A DNA stretch of 64,000 bases. Source: an uncultured Lewinella sp. GTDB taxonomy: Bacteria > Bacteroidota > Bacteroidia > Chitinophagales > Saprospiraceae. A program made the translations under genes and the position numbers. The stretch lies in the NCBI GenBank assembly GCA_937873655.1, contig CALMYQ010000094.1:1-64000 (forward strand). The letters are read 5' to 3'. The notes below the pieces were generated by a model. That model made no database searches, was not told the DNA's origin, and saw only the letters and a program-made list of their open reading frames with translations. This document shows, piece after piece, positions 19,300 to 29,175 of this stretch. Each line of letters starts with the position of its first letter. Positions within the stretch are counted from its first letter, which is position 1.

Positions 19300-19608
19300 A
19301 TGACCAACCCGTTGAAACCGCTTGTGGACGGGCTCCCCAAACCGCTCAGAAACAAGTATTTCCTCTCCCTGGCCATTTTCGCCTTTCTGATGGTCTTCAT
19401 CGACAAGCACGATGTACTGACCCAGATCCGGCTCCAAAGGACGGTCAATAAACTCGAGGCGGATAAGGAATTCTACGGGCAAAAGATCGAGGAAGCCAAA
19501 CAGGAACGGCTTGAGCTGGAATTGAACGACGAAAAATTTGCCCGCGAGCGCTACTATATGCGCAAGTCCAATGAAGATGTTTTTATCATCGACGATGAAG
19601 AGAAATAA
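19300..19608 (+). CDS. DivIC/FtsB-like septum formation initiator
   Basis: This 102-residue bitopic protein has a short N-terminal cytoplasmic part, one membrane helix (about residues 20-38) and a coiled coil (about 40-85), followed by the conserved YYMRKSNEDVFIIDDE tail. This is the pattern of FtsB/DivIC proteins, which act in the FtsQLB-type divisome subcomplex. Position right after eno matches the usual location of ftsB/divIC genes. The ATG at 19300 is preferred; an upstream TTG would add 19 residues with no conserved features. Confidence 0.88.
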   Translation: MTNPLKPLVDGLPKPLRNKYFLSLAIFAFLMVFIDKHDVLTQIRLQRTVNKLEADKEFYGQKIEEAKQERLELELNDEKFARERYYMRKSNEDVFIIDDEEK

Positions 19609-19690
19609 TTCATTTGCACGGACGCGCCGCCGCACACCAGGCTGTTTTTGTTAACGAAATCCGACATCTTCGGTTAATTACTATTTCAAC

Positions 19691-20563
19691 ATGTCAGTTC
19701 TTGTAAACAAGCAATCCAGGATCATCATTCAAGGATTTACTGGGAAGGAAGGCACTTTTCATGCCGAACAAATGATCGAATACGGCACCAATGTCGTCGG
19801 CGGGGTCACCCCGGGAAAAGGCGGCGAACAACACCTCGATCGCCCTGTTTTCAACACGGTTGCCGATGCGGTGTCAAAGGCCGGTGCCGATACGTCGGTG
19901 ATCTTCGTTCCGCCCGCGTTTGCAGCAGACGCCATCATGGAAGCCGCCGCAGCCGGAATCCGTGTGATCATTTGCATTACAGAAGGCATTCCTGTCCAGG
20001 ATATGGTGAAAGCCAAGGCATTTATCAGCCAGTACGACTGCCGGTTGGTCGGCCCGAACTGCCCCGGCGTGATCACCCCCGACGAGGCCAAGTGCGGCAT
20101 TATGCCCGGTTTCATCCACCGTAAAGGCAGTATCGGGATCGTATCCCGGTCCGGCACCCTTACCTATGAAGCTGTTGACCAGGTGACCAAAGCCGGCCTG
20201 GGCCAGTCCACCTGCATCGGGATCGGCGGCGATCCGATCGTCGGCACAACCACCAAAGATGCGGTCGAATTGCTGATGAACGACCCCGAAACCGAAGGGA
20301 TCATCATGATCGGCGAGATCGGCGGAACGATGGAAGCCGAAGCTGCCGAATACATCAAAGCGCACGGAACCAAACCCGTTGTCGGGTTTATAGCCGGCCA
20401 GACCGCCCCGAAAGGCCGCACCATGGGCCATGCCGGCGCCATCATCGGCGGCAAGGAAGATACGGCCGAAGCCAAAATGAAGATCATGGCGGACTGCGGC
20501 ATCCATGTGGTCAATTCGCCGGCCCAGATCGGAGCGACCATGCTCAAAGCCCTCGGGCGATGA
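19691..20563 (+). CDS. sucD: Succinyl-CoA ligase alpha subunit
   Basis: This 290-residue subunit of the TCA cycle enzyme couples succinyl-CoA cleavage to NTP synthesis. It has the CoA-binding N-terminal segment [37 protein letters not shown], and the phospho-histidine region [13 protein letters not shown]. Length and motifs are complete. The beta subunit gene sucC is not nearby. The phzF-like gene starts within its last codon (ATGA overlap), so they are probably co-translated. Confidence 0.97.
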   Translation: MSVLVNKQSRIIIQGFTGKEGTFHAEQMIEYGTNVVGGVTPGKGGEQHLDRPVFNTVADAVSKAGADTSVIFVPPAFAADAIMEAAAAGIRVIICITEGIPVQDMVKAKAFISQYDCRLVGPNCPGVITPDEAKCGIMPGFIHRKGSIGIVSRSGTLTYEAVDQVTKAGLGQSTCIGIGGDPIVGTTTKDAVELLMNDPETEGIIMIGEIGGTMEAEAAEYIKAHGTKPVVGFIAGQTAPKGRTMGHAGAIIGGKEDTAEAKMKIMADCGIHVVNSPAQIGATMLKALGR

Positions 20564-21345
20564 AACTCCGGCAGTTCCAGGTCGACGCCTTCGCGGCGCG
20601 GCCGTTCGAGGGGAACCCCGCAGCGGTGGTTCCCCTCGAAAATTGGCTGCCGGATGAGTTGATGCAGGCCATCGCCATGGAGAACAACCTGGCCGAAACG
20701 GCCTTTTTTGTCCCCGAAAGCGAGGGTTTCCGGCTCCGTTGGTTCACACCCGCCGTTGAAGTTGACCTTTGCGGTCACGCTACCCTGGCTTCAGCGCACA
20801 TCCTTTTTCAACACCTCAACTGGTCGCAGGATGCCATTCCGTTTTTTACGCGGAGCGGCAAACTCACCGTTAACCGGGTTTCCGACCGGGCTTATGCCAT
20901 GAATTTCCCGGCTGATTTTGCCCGCAGGGTCGACACCCCGCCGGTCATTGTGACCGGGCTCGGCGTGGAGCCGCTGGAAGTCCTCAGGGGGAAGGATGAT
21001 TACCTGGCCGTGCTCTCCGGCGAGGAGGAGGTCCTCAACCTGCAACCCGATTTCAGGGCCATCGGAAGCCTGTCATCCAGAGGATTGATCGCCACCGCTC
21101 CCGGAAAGGAAGTGGATTTCGTATCCAGGTGCTTTTTTCCGCAAAGCGGCATCGACGAAGACCCTGTAACCGGTTCGGCGCATACGGCAATGACCCCTTA
21201 CTGGTCCGCGAAGTTGGGCAAAGTCTCACTCAAGGCCCGGCAATTGTCCCGGCGCGGAGGAGAGGTAGGATGCACCCTTTCCGGCGACCGTGTGATCCTG
21301 GAAGGCCTGGCCGTCACCGTTCTGGAAGGGACTTTGACCTATTGA
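20560..21345 (+). CDS. PhzF family isomerase/epimerase
   Basis: This 261-residue protein belongs to the PhzF superfamily with the diaminopimelate-epimerase fold. It has the N-terminal [20 protein letters not shown], the catalytic Glu E46 in [25 protein letters not shown], and the C-terminal [14 protein letters not shown]. Substrates of the family are diverse and mostly unknown outside phenazine synthesis; no phenazine genes lie nearby. Its start overlaps the sucD stop by 4 bp, which suggests coupled expression with a TCA enzyme, but no functional link is known. Confidence 0.93.
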   Translation: MKLRQFQVDAFAARPFEGNPAAVVPLENWLPDELMQAIAMENNLAETAFFVPESEGFRLRWFTPAVEVDLCGHATLASAHILFQHLNWSQDAIPFFTRSGKLTVNRVSDRAYAMNFPADFARRVDTPPVIVTGLGVEPLEVLRGKDDYLAVLSGEEEVLNLQPDFRAIGSLSSRGLIATAPGKEVDFVSRCFFPQSGIDEDPVTGSAHTAMTPYWSAKLGKVSLKARQLSRRGGEVGCTLSGDRVILEGLAVTVLEGTLTY

Positions 21346-21395
21346 TATGATGTCTTTCCTGTAGTTTTCCCTTTTTAACCCGTCAATTCAACGTC

Positions 21396-22562
21396 ATGCA
21401 CCTGAGTGAAATACTGGTCCATTTGGGCGAAGATCGCGAAGCTTATTTCAATGCGGTCTCTCCGCCGGTCATTCAAAGCAGCAATTTTGCCTTTCCCGAC
21501 CTCCATGCTTTCCGGGAAGCGTTCACCGATGAACTGGCCAACCACGTCTATACGCGGGGCAATAACCCGACGGTTGCCATCCTCCGGCAAAAGCTGGCGG
21601 CCCTGGAAGGCACCGGGGACTGCCTGGTCTTCTCATCCGGCAGCGGGGCAGTGGCGGCGGCTGTTATTTCCCAGGTCAATTCAGGGGATCATATCGTTTG
21701 CGTGCAGTCGCCTTATTCCTGGACCAAGGCGTTGCTCACCCAATTCCTGCCCAGATTCGGCGTGACCCATACATTCGCAGACGGCCGCAAAATAGAAAAC
21801 ATAGAAGCCGCTATACGGCCGGAAACCAAAGTGTTGTATCTGGAAAGCCCCAATTCGCTGACCTTTGACATCCAGGATCTCGAAGCCTGCGGTCGGCTGG
21901 CCCGATCCAGGGGGATCACGACCATCATCGACAACAGCTACGCCTCTCCGCTTTTTCAGCAACCCGCTTCCTTCGGCATTGACCTGATCGTGCATTCAGG
22001 GACCAAGTACCTGAACGGGCACAGCGATGTGGTGGTCGGGGCGGTGTGCGGCAGCAAGGAAAAAATCAAGCAGATCTTTGAAAGCGAATACATGACGCTC
22101 GGCGGGATCCTGGGGCCGCACGATGCCGCACTGGTCATCAGAGGCTTGCGGACGCTTGAGCTCCGGATGAACCGCAGTTTCCATAGCGCCATGAAGATTG
22201 CCGGCTGGCTGGAAGCCCACCCCAAGGTAGAACGGGTACTTCACCCCTTTCTGCCGTCGTTCCCGCAGCACGACCTGGCCAAAAAACAAATGAAGGGCGC
22301 AGGCGGGTTGTTTTCCGTTTATTTCAAGGCAGGGTCCAAAGAACAAATGGAGGATTTCATTCATCGCCTTCGCGGGTTCCTGATCGCGGTCTCCTGGGGC
22401 GGCCATGAGTCGCTGGCCCTGCCGACCGTCGGGTTTTACGATATTCCCGGCCGTGCGGACTCTCCCCTGCCCTGGAACCTGGTCCGGTTTTACATCGGCC
22501 TTGAAGACCCTGACTGGCTGATGGCAGACCTTGACCAGGCCATGGCCGCACTTATCAGTTAG
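21396..22562 (+). CDS. Cys/Met metabolism PLP-dependent lyase (transsulfuration family)
   Basis: This 388-residue enzyme belongs to the cystathionine gamma-synthase/lyase family. It has the substrate loop VYTRGNNPTVAILRQKLAALEG, the cofactor site FSSGSGAVAAA, IIDNSYASPLFQQP, and the PLP-binding Lys in HSGTKYLNGHSDVVVG. Cystathionine beta- or gamma-lyase, methionine gamma-lyase and O-acetylhomoserine sulfhydrylase cannot be told apart from these motifs. It is distinct from the MetZ-like enzyme at 60432. Its 3' end overlaps the convergent solute-binding protein gene by 8 bp. Confidence 0.88.
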   Translation: MHLSEILVHLGEDREAYFNAVSPPVIQSSNFAFPDLHAFREAFTDELANHVYTRGNNPTVAILRQKLAALEGTGDCLVFSSGSGAVAAAVISQVNSGDHIVCVQSPYSWTKALLTQFLPRFGVTHTFADGRKIENIEAAIRPETKVLYLESPNSLTFDIQDLEACGRLARSRGITTIIDNSYASPLFQQPASFGIDLIVHSGTKYLNGHSDVVVGAVCGSKEKIKQIFESEYMTLGGILGPHDAALVIRGLRTLELRMNRSFHSAMKIAGWLEAHPKVERVLHPFLPSFPQHDLAKKQMKGAGGLFSVYFKAGSKEQMEDFIHRLRGFLIAVSWGGHESLALPTVGFYDIPGRADSPLPWNLVRFYIGLEDPDWLMADLDQAMAALIS

Positions 22563-24339
22563 CGCTCTCTTTCAAGTGGAATAAATTAACCAGGAAGCCA
22601 GGATACATCGCCATGGTCGGCCCCTCGAACCGTTTGTGGATGGCGATCCTTCCCTTCGGCGCTATGACATAGATCTCGGGCATTTCATCGTACAGGATCT
22701 CCTGAAACCGGAGATACATTTTAAGCCTTTCCGCTTCATCAAAGGTATTTTGAATACTGTCGAGCAAGGCATCCGTATCTGCATTCCCGAAGCCTACCTG
22801 GTTGTCGCCTGCCGTATGATAATTCTGTTTGGGTTCCCAGTATAAAGGCGACAGGGACCGGCCACCGGCGATGATGTCGAAGTCGCCCCGTTTCCGGTCG
22901 TCCAGCAATTGATTGAATTCCTTTCCGTCCAACTTAATATCGATGCCGGCTTTTCCGGCATTTTCCTGAATCAGCAGGCCGATTTGCTGCGATATGGACC
23001 GGGTGGCGGTGAACCCATACCTGAGCTGCAATTCAACCTTCTGCCCGTTGATGTCCTTATCGACAACGCCGTCGCCGTTGGTATCCTTCCACCCGGCTTC
23101 CGCGAGGAGACTCTTCGCTTTTTCAATATCAAACGGGATCGGTTTGAGCTGTTGGTTGTAATACGAAGTGGACGGGTGAGCCGGCGAAGCCGTTCTTTCC
23201 GCAAGGCCGTAATAAAGGGTATTGATGATCTGGTCTACGTCGATGGCGTAGGCAATGGCTTTCCGGACCCGCTTATCCGATAGTTTGGGGATCCGGGTAT
23301 TCAGGCTCAAAAAGGCAACCTGCAGAATCGACGGCGCCTCCAGACGGTAGCAGGAAGAGTCGCCCGCGGCTACCAGATCCGTGAAATCCTTGGGGTTGAT
23401 GTCCGACATCACATCAATTTCCTCTGCTTTGAGGGCCGTCAGGGCCGTTGCCGCGTCAATAATGGGTTTAATGACGATCCGGTCCGGATACGCGCCGAGG
23501 TTGGGAAAATCTTTGACCAGGGGGTCTCCCCACCAATTTTCCTTTTTGACCAGGCTAAGTTGCTGGCCAGGTTCCCAGGATTCCAGTTTATAAGCGCCGC
23601 ATCCTGAAATGGCCGCCGGATCGTTGCTGTATTTCGGGTCCTGGAACTGATCGGCGAACCTGGACAGGCGGTCATCCGATTCGGAGAGGGTCTTCATTTT
23701 GGCCTCATCTGAAAAATCGGTAACCGGTATGTCCTTCAACAAGCCCTCGGGGTCGTACGCATATTCAGGGATGACAAAAAAAGTGCTGGATACGCGTTCT
23801 TCTCCTGAAAGTTGGCGTTCATTGGTGTATACGGTGAATTTTTTAGGATTTTCCGGGTCGATAACCACGTCTTTGATGAACTGGACATAAGGTACCAGCC
23901 TTTTGGCTCCGGTCACAAACGGGTTGAGTACGGCCTTCAGGGTAAAGGCGTAATCCCGGCCGGTTACCGGTGTGCCGTTGTCCCAAACCGCTGCCTCATG
24001 GATTTCGTAGGTATAACTCATCCCGCCGGCGTAAGGTCCGTCATTCAATTCCTGAATGGCCGGCCTGGATTTAGCCAGGTAGGGCGCCAGCTCCATTGAC
24101 ACCGGATCAATCGTCAGCAGGTAACCGAACATCTGGTAGTCCACCAGGCTGTTGTAGCCGGAGGTAGAAAGTAACGGGTTCAGGTTATTGGGTTCGGCTT
24201 CCAGCCGGAGGACAAGGTCATTCGATTTTCGGGAACAGAACGCCAGGTCGTCCTTGGGAGCTGTTTCAGTACGGCACCCTCCAAACAAGGCAGCCGACAA
24301 AAAAACGGTCAGCCTCAGCAATGGTCTGATATTACTCAT
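22555..24339 (-). CDS. Peptide-type solute-binding lipoprotein (SBP family 5), copy 1
   Basis: This 594-residue lipoprotein has a signal ending ALFGGC (C22). The mature part matches the extracellular solute-binding protein family 5 (OppA/DppA type): LRLEAEPNNLNPLL, WDNGTPVTGRDYAFTLKAVL, DKRVRKAIAYAIDVDQI and a TNGDGVVDKD segment. Such proteins capture peptides, nickel or glycans for ABC importers. No permease or ATPase genes lie in the window. ATG 24339 is chosen because longer frames would place 74 residues before the lipobox. It follows its paralogue after a 46-bp gap. Confidence 0.88.
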   Translation of the reverse strand: MSNIRPLLRLTVFLSAALFGGCRTETAPKDDLAFCSRKSNDLVLRLEAEPNNLNPLLSTSGYNSLVDYQMFGYLLTIDPVSMELAPYLAKSRPAIQELNDGPYAGGMSYTYEIHEAAVWDNGTPVTGRDYAFTLKAVLNPFVTGAKRLVPYVQFIKDVVIDPENPKKFTVYTNERQLSGEERVSSTFFVIPEYAYDPEGLLKDIPVTDFSDEAKMKTLSESDDRLSRFADQFQDPKYSNDPAAISGCGAYKLESWEPGQQLSLVKKENWWGDPLVKDFPNLGAYPDRIVIKPIIDAATALTALKAEEIDVMSDINPKDFTDLVAAGDSSCYRLEAPSILQVAFLSLNTRIPKLSDKRVRKAIAYAIDVDQIINTLYYGLAERTASPAHPSTSYYNQQLKPIPFDIEKAKSLLAEAGWKDTNGDGVVDKDINGQKVELQLRYGFTATRSISQQIGLLIQENAGKAGIDIKLDGKEFNQLLDDRKRGDFDIIAGGRSLSPLYWEPKQNYHTAGDNQVGFGNADTDALLDSIQNTFDEAERLKMYLRFQEILYDEMPEIYVIAPKGRIAIHKRFEGPTMAMYPGFLVNLFHLKESAN

Positions 24340-24385
24340 AGGATCGGAGTTTTTTTTTGACAGAAGCAGTTTTTGGCAAAAAGAT

Positions 24386-26167
24386 TTATTCCTGAAGCTC
24401 AAAATCCGACACAAAAAAGGATGGCCTGGTTGCGCTTGTCCGGGCTTTAAAACGGTTGCTGATGGCGATCCGCTCCTGCGGGGCGAGCAGGAAAATGCAC
24501 GGTTGTTCATCATAAATGATTTCTTGCAACCTGTAATACAGTTTGTTTCGGGCTTGATCATCCATGGTTACCTTGATCTGTTCGATGAGGGAATCGGATT
24601 CTTCCGTTCCGAAACCGAAGTAGTTGCCGCCGCCCGGCCGGTCGCTGGCCCTGGCCCAGTACTGGCTGGGGTCATCCGGAAGTCCGTCGGTCGACCATCC
24701 CCTGCCGAACAGTTCAAAAGTCCTGTTGTCCAGGGATTGGCGCATTACATCCGGGTTAAGCGACTGAATATTGATCTTGATGCCCGATTTGGCTGCGTTC
24801 TGCTGAAACAGCAAGGCAATATTCTGCCCCATGGTGCTGCCGGCTGTGGTCAGGTAATCCAGTTCCAGCTCCGTAAGTTGCCCGCCGATGTTCTTGTCCA
24901 CCGTACCGTTGCCGTTGGTGTCCTCCCAACCGGCTTCCTTCAGCAGTGCTCTGGCCTGTTCCGGGTCATAGGACAGCAGCTTAAGGTCCTTGTTGTAGAG
25001 CGATTTGGCAGGGTGAAACGGGCCGACCACCCTTTTAGCGAGGCCGAAGAACAACTGGTCGATAAGGGCATCGATATCCAGGGATTGAGCGACTGCTCTT
25101 CTCACCCGTTTATCGTTCAGCTTCGGGTTTTTCATGTTTATCCCGATGTAATAAACCTGGAAAACCTCGGGATTGTGGAGGGTGAACATCGATTTGAAGT
25201 TCTCGTCCTGCAGGAGGTTGACGTATTCCTTGGCGTCAATCTGGGTCATGACGTCAATTTCCTGGGCTTTCAGGGCGGTTACGGCTGTGGTCTGATCCTG
25301 GATTATGACATAGACCAATGAATCCGGATAAGCGCGAAGGCCTGGTCCGGAAGGCGTAACCTTATCCGCCCACCAGTTGGCCTTTCTTTTCAGAATGATC
25401 CGTTGGCCGGTTTCCCAGGAAACGAGGCTGTAAGGGCCTGATCCGAGGTGATCGGACGGGGCGCGGCCGCCGGCGGAGTTCATGAATTTTTCTGCGAACG
25501 CGGCCAGTTCCGGTGAAGCTTCTGTCATTACGGCAGCCTTTTCCGGGTTATTCCAGTCAGCCATAGGTACTTTCTTCAGCACGCCGTCCGGATCGTAAAC
25601 ATGGGCCGGCAGAATGGACAAGGTGCCGATAGCCGCTTCTCCCAAAAAGTACCTTGTATTGGAAACAATGGTGAACTCTTTGGGGTTATTGGGATCGGCA
25701 ACCACATCAACGAAGGATTCCAGGACCGAGCGGCCCGGAGCGGCGAGCGGGATCCCGGGATGGAAATAGGTTTTCAGGGTAAAAGCAATGTCCTCGCCGG
25801 TTATAGGCCTGCCGTCGTCCCAGTCTGCTTCCGGTCGGATTTCAAAGGTATAGGATATGCCGCCGGCGTAGGGCCCGGAATCGATATTCTCAATTATGGG
25901 GCGGTCTGTGGCCAGCACCGGGACCAACTCCATGGTATACGGGTCAAAATCCAGCAGGGACTGGTACATGCCGCTGAATACCATGCGGCTGTAGGCATTG
26001 ACGGTGATTATGGGGTTGATGTAGTCGGGTTCGGCGGCCAGCCTGACCCGTACAAAGTTCATTTCCTTGCTTCCGCCGGGTTGATCACCTCCGCATCCTG
26101 CAAAGAGGAGGCAGGCCGCCAAACTGAGCGAAAGTAACTGCGGGATTCTTTTCAGGTAGATTTTCAT
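24386..26167 (-). CDS. Peptide-type solute-binding lipoprotein (SBP family 5), copy 2
   Basis: This 593-residue lipoprotein (lipobox LLFAGC, C25) is a clear paralogue of the next gene. The two share GPYAGG(I/M)SYT(F/Y)EI, the W(D)xGxP(I/V)TGxDxAFTLK block, DKRVR(R/K)A(V/I)AxxxDxDxxI and a DTNGNGTVDKN segment. A promoter-like TAACTTCG lies at 26196-26203 with a TTG 22 bp further upstream. No other transport component is present, so the partner permease must be elsewhere, or the proteins may act as independent receptors or sensors. The ligand cannot be predicted. Confidence 0.88.
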   Translation of the reverse strand: MKIYLKRIPQLLSLSLAACLLFAGCGGDQPGGSKEMNFVRVRLAAEPDYINPIITVNAYSRMVFSGMYQSLLDFDPYTMELVPVLATDRPIIENIDSGPYAGGISYTFEIRPEADWDDGRPITGEDIAFTLKTYFHPGIPLAAPGRSVLESFVDVVADPNNPKEFTIVSNTRYFLGEAAIGTLSILPAHVYDPDGVLKKVPMADWNNPEKAAVMTEASPELAAFAEKFMNSAGGRAPSDHLGSGPYSLVSWETGQRIILKRKANWWADKVTPSGPGLRAYPDSLVYVIIQDQTTAVTALKAQEIDVMTQIDAKEYVNLLQDENFKSMFTLHNPEVFQVYYIGINMKNPKLNDKRVRRAVAQSLDIDALIDQLFFGLAKRVVGPFHPAKSLYNKDLKLLSYDPEQARALLKEAGWEDTNGNGTVDKNIGGQLTELELDYLTTAGSTMGQNIALLFQQNAAKSGIKINIQSLNPDVMRQSLDNRTFELFGRGWSTDGLPDDPSQYWARASDRPGGGNYFGFGTEESDSLIEQIKVTMDDQARNKLYYRLQEIIYDEQPCIFLLAPQERIAISNRFKARTSATRPSFFVSDFELQE

Positions 26168-26279
26168 TGCGATGATTGTTTGTGATCTCAGGACCCGAAG
26201 TTAAATGAAATCTTCCGTATTCTGCCAACTCCGGAAAAGATATATCGGCAAATAATCGGGCGCCGGGCTTCCCAAGGTT

Positions 26280-27842
26280 TTAATTATCAGGGTTTTTATG
26301 CTGGCGTTTCAGGAATTTTTCACGGATGACCGACTGGACCGGCTTGCGTTCGATCTTGCTCTCCAGCCAGGAAATGATATCCAGGTAAAGGAACGGCCGC
26401 CGCTCGAAAGGCATATTCTCCAGTTTGGACAATTTCTCTTTCAGGCTGATGAATTCATTTCGCAGCTCGGACTCCCGCATGCGGGGCGTCTTGCGGATGA
26501 ACCGGAATATTTCTTTTTGCACTTCCTGCAGGTTCTCCATTTTCAACAGAAAGCGGTAAACCGATTTGACCTGGTATTCCACCAATTGGGCATTCCCCAG
26601 TTCGAAATGGGCGATCAGGTTCAGAATGCGTGCGAAACACTGGATATCTTCCCGGTAATCGGGGTTTTTCTGGTTGATGATCCGGTTCAGGAAATCGATG
26701 GCCTCACCGTTGTTGCCGCTGCCGAAATACAGACAGGCAATCCGGTAATAGAAGATCATGACGCGGTGGTGGTCCCAGTTGTATTCATCGGTTTCAATCA
26801 ACTGGATGATTTCCGGCACCAGCGTTAATCCATTGGTAAAAGTGCCTTCCAGAAAATGTTTTTCCAGGAAATGGACATATTTGAACAGGTTAAACAGCCC
26901 TTCGATATTTTTCTCGACCGTGATGTCAAATTTATCCGGGAATCGGTTCAACACGTTCAATACTTCAACAAACTTGTCGTAGTGCAGCGAATTGAACAGG
27001 GCGCCGAGGAGGTTATGGATCCCCTTGAGGTACATCGCCGGGTTGAGCTCGATCATCCCGTCATTCTCATGAAAGAGGTTGACCCACTTTTGGGCATAGC
27101 GGTACGTCATCGGGAAATCCTGGGTCATATGATAAAACCAGACGAATGCCTGGCAATAGAAGACCTTTCCCCAGAAATCGAGCTCCTTGTAATCGAACCG
27201 CGGAACGTTGGATTGAAAAAATTCCTGAACGATTACATAATCCTTATAGCTTCGGACATAACCCACCTTCAGGTACAGGCCATAGAGCTGGATGGCCAGG
27301 TTGGAGAATTCGTTGTTCTTGACAATGATGTCGTTCAGCCTTCTGGATTCCTCCGTCAGCTCTTCGGCCCTGCCTTCTATGCTTCTGGTGATATACTGCC
27401 CTTCAATCTGTTTTTCAAACTCGATGATCTCCATGGCCTGGGAATAAAACCGGCTCCGCATGGCCCTGGCTTTCGCCCGTTCGAGGATCTCCAGGCTTTG
27501 CCGGTAAAGGCCCTTGTTGTAGAGGATCCGGGCAAAGTCGATCATCTCCCGGATCTGGATATCTTCATTATTGGAGCTGTTGAGCAGCCGGAGACTGATC
27601 AGGAGTTGTTTGTAAAGGTGGGCTTTGAGGTTGGACAGCTGGGTTTTCTTAATGGCGGGCAATCGCTTCTGGATCAGGTCTTCATCGTATTCCTTGTATT
27701 TTTCCAACAAATCGAAAAGCTGCAGAAACAGGATATCGTCAGAATTCTGGTTTCTTCTCACAAATAACCTGAAGTGGCGTTTTTCTGCCCGGCTTAAAGA
27801 CCGAATCAGTTGGATCAGATCGTCGGTTCGTTGTTTTGGCAT
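26280..27842 (-). CDS. Conserved helical hypothetical protein
   Basis: This 520-residue protein has no signal peptide or membrane segment and is predicted almost wholly alpha-helical. It begins TDDLIQLIRSLSRAEKRHFRLFVRR, then has helical pairs resembling TPR or SEL1-like repeats (for example LYNKGLYRQSLEILERAKARA at about residue 110 and IACLYFGSGNNGEAIDFLNRII at about 370). The C-terminus is very basic (KREKFLKRQHKN type). I recognise it only as a type of large helical protein found across Bacteroidota; no function is known. It is alone, with 112 bp to the downstream gene and divergent from leuA. Confidence 0.75.
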   Translation of the reverse strand: MPKQRTDDLIQLIRSLSRAEKRHFRLFVRRNQNSDDILFLQLFDLLEKYKEYDEDLIQKRLPAIKKTQLSNLKAHLYKQLLISLRLLNSSNNEDIQIREMIDFARILYNKGLYRQSLEILERAKARAMRSRFYSQAMEIIEFEKQIEGQYITRSIEGRAEELTEESRRLNDIIVKNNEFSNLAIQLYGLYLKVGYVRSYKDYVIVQEFFQSNVPRFDYKELDFWGKVFYCQAFVWFYHMTQDFPMTYRYAQKWVNLFHENDGMIELNPAMYLKGIHNLLGALFNSLHYDKFVEVLNVLNRFPDKFDITVEKNIEGLFNLFKYVHFLEKHFLEGTFTNGLTLVPEIIQLIETDEYNWDHHRVMIFYYRIACLYFGSGNNGEAIDFLNRIINQKNPDYREDIQCFARILNLIAHFELGNAQLVEYQVKSVYRFLLKMENLQEVQKEIFRFIRKTPRMRESELRNEFISLKEKLSKLENMPFERRPFLYLDIISWLESKIERKPVQSVIREKFLKRQHKNPDN

Positions 27843-27954
27843 TGTAAATGCTCCCTCTTTAAATCGCTGATAATCTTATATTTAAAAAATATGACCAGGG
27901 TTGCGGACTTGTATTAATTCCCTTTTTTGATTTTAAGTCGCTTCGTTCTCATGG

Positions 27955-27962
27955 TAATTTTG
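27955..27962 (+). promoter_or_regulatory. -7 promoter element TAATTTTG of leu operon
   Basis: It matches TAnnTTTG, 34 bp upstream of leuA. A TTTG at 27926-27929 is 25 bp away, longer than the usual 19-21 bp spacing. Confidence 0.5.
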
Positions 27963-27996
27963 CAAGACAAACATAACGCAATTTAAAAAACCAGCG

Positions 27997-29160
27997 ATGG
28001 ACGACAAGCGGATATTTATTTTTGACACCACGCTCCGGGATGGCGAGCAGGTCCCCGGTTGCAAATTGAATACCGAAAAAAAGATCGAAATAGCCCTGCA
28101 ACTTGAATTGCTGGGCGTGGATATATTGGAAGCCGGCTTTCCCATTTCCAGTCCCGGTGATTTTGAGTCGGTCCGCAGGATCAGCGAGGCGCTCAGGGAA
28201 CCCGTTATCTGCGGCCTGTCAAGGGCTGTTGAAAAAGACATTGAAGTGGCTGCAGAGGCGCTCAAACCTGCCCGCCGCGCGCGGATCCATACCGGTATCG
28301 GCACCTCCGAGTCGCATATCCTTTACAAGCTTCACAGTACCCGGGAAAAGATCATCGAAAGGGCGGTAGCCGCTGTGAAAAAGGCAAAATCGTACGTTGA
28401 GGACGTCGAATTTTATGCAGAAGATGCCGGCCGGACCGATAATGAATACCTGGCCCGCGTTTGCGAAGCTGTCATCAAAGCCGGCGCTACCGTCCTGAAT
28501 ATTCCGGACACCACGGGGTATTGCCTGCCCGAAGAATACGGCGCCAAGATCCGGTACCTCAAGGAAAATGTAACGGGCATCGACAAGGCCATCCTGTCCA
28601 CCCATTGCCACAATGACCTTGGATTGGCTACGGCCAACTCTATTTCCGGCGTCCAGAACGGCGCGCGGCAGATTGAATGCACCATCAACGGCATCGGCGA
28701 AAGGGCGGGCAATACCTCCCTGGAGGAAGTGGTCATGATCATGCGGCAACATCCGTACCTCGGTTTCAAAGACGGCATCAATACGCGCCTGCTGTACCGG
28801 ACGAGCCAGTTGGTTTCCGAAAGTATGGCCATGCCGGTGCAACCCAACAAGGCGATCGTCGGCGCAAACGCCTTCGCACACTCCTCCGGAATCCACCAGG
28901 ACGGCGTGATCAAGAAAAGGGAAACTTACGAAATCATCGACCCGCTTGAGGTCGGCGTCGATCATTCCAAGATCGTGCTCACCGCCCGCAGCGGCCGGGC
29001 CGCCATCGCCTACCGGTCCAAACAGATCGGCCATAACCTCAGCAAAGAAGAGCTCGACCTGGTTTACCAGGAATTCCTCCAGGTAGCCGATCAGAAGAAG
29101 GAAGTCAACGACGATGACCTTTCCACCATCATCGGTAAGGTGGTAATGACCGTCTCCTAA
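27997..29160 (+). CDS. leuA: 2-isopropylmalate synthase, short form
   Basis: This 387-residue enzyme condenses acetyl-CoA with 2-oxoisovalerate, the first committed step of leucine synthesis. It has [29 protein letters not shown], and the [17 protein letters not shown] signature of the HMGL-like TIM barrel. Residues after about 300 form the short subdomain with [15 protein letters not shown]. It stops before the C-terminal LeuA dimer/regulatory domain that brings E. coli-type enzymes to about 520 residues, so leucine feedback may be lacking. Homocitrate or citramalate synthase is excluded mainly by the leuCDB context. Confidence 0.93.
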   Translation: MDDKRIFIFDTTLRDGEQVPGCKLNTEKKIEIALQLELLGVDILEAGFPISSPGDFESVRRISEALREPVICGLSRAVEKDIEVAAEALKPARRARIHTGIGTSESHILYKLHSTREKIIERAVAAVKKAKSYVEDVEFYAEDAGRTDNEYLARVCEAVIKAGATVLNIPDTTGYCLPEEYGAKIRYLKENVTGIDKAILSTHCHNDLGLATANSISGVQNGARQIECTINGIGERAGNTSLEEVVMIMRQHPYLGFKDGINTRLLYRTSQLVSESMAMPVQPNKAIVGANAFAHSSGIHQDGVIKKRETYEIIDPLEVGVDHSKIVLTARSGRAAIAYRSKQIGHNLSKEELDLVYQEFLQVADQKKEVNDDDLSTIIGKVVMTVS

Positions 29161-29175
29161 AACGTACAAAGCGAA

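Noticed and set aside
24188-25321. A 377-residue open frame on the plus strand across the two binding-protein genes
   Set aside because: It crosses two well-supported minus-strand genes and their gap; no recognisable domain.
26856-27767. A 303-residue open frame antisense to the helical hypothetical
   Set aside because: The opposite frame has the family-like composition and a start next to a proper intergenic region; the antisense frame does not.
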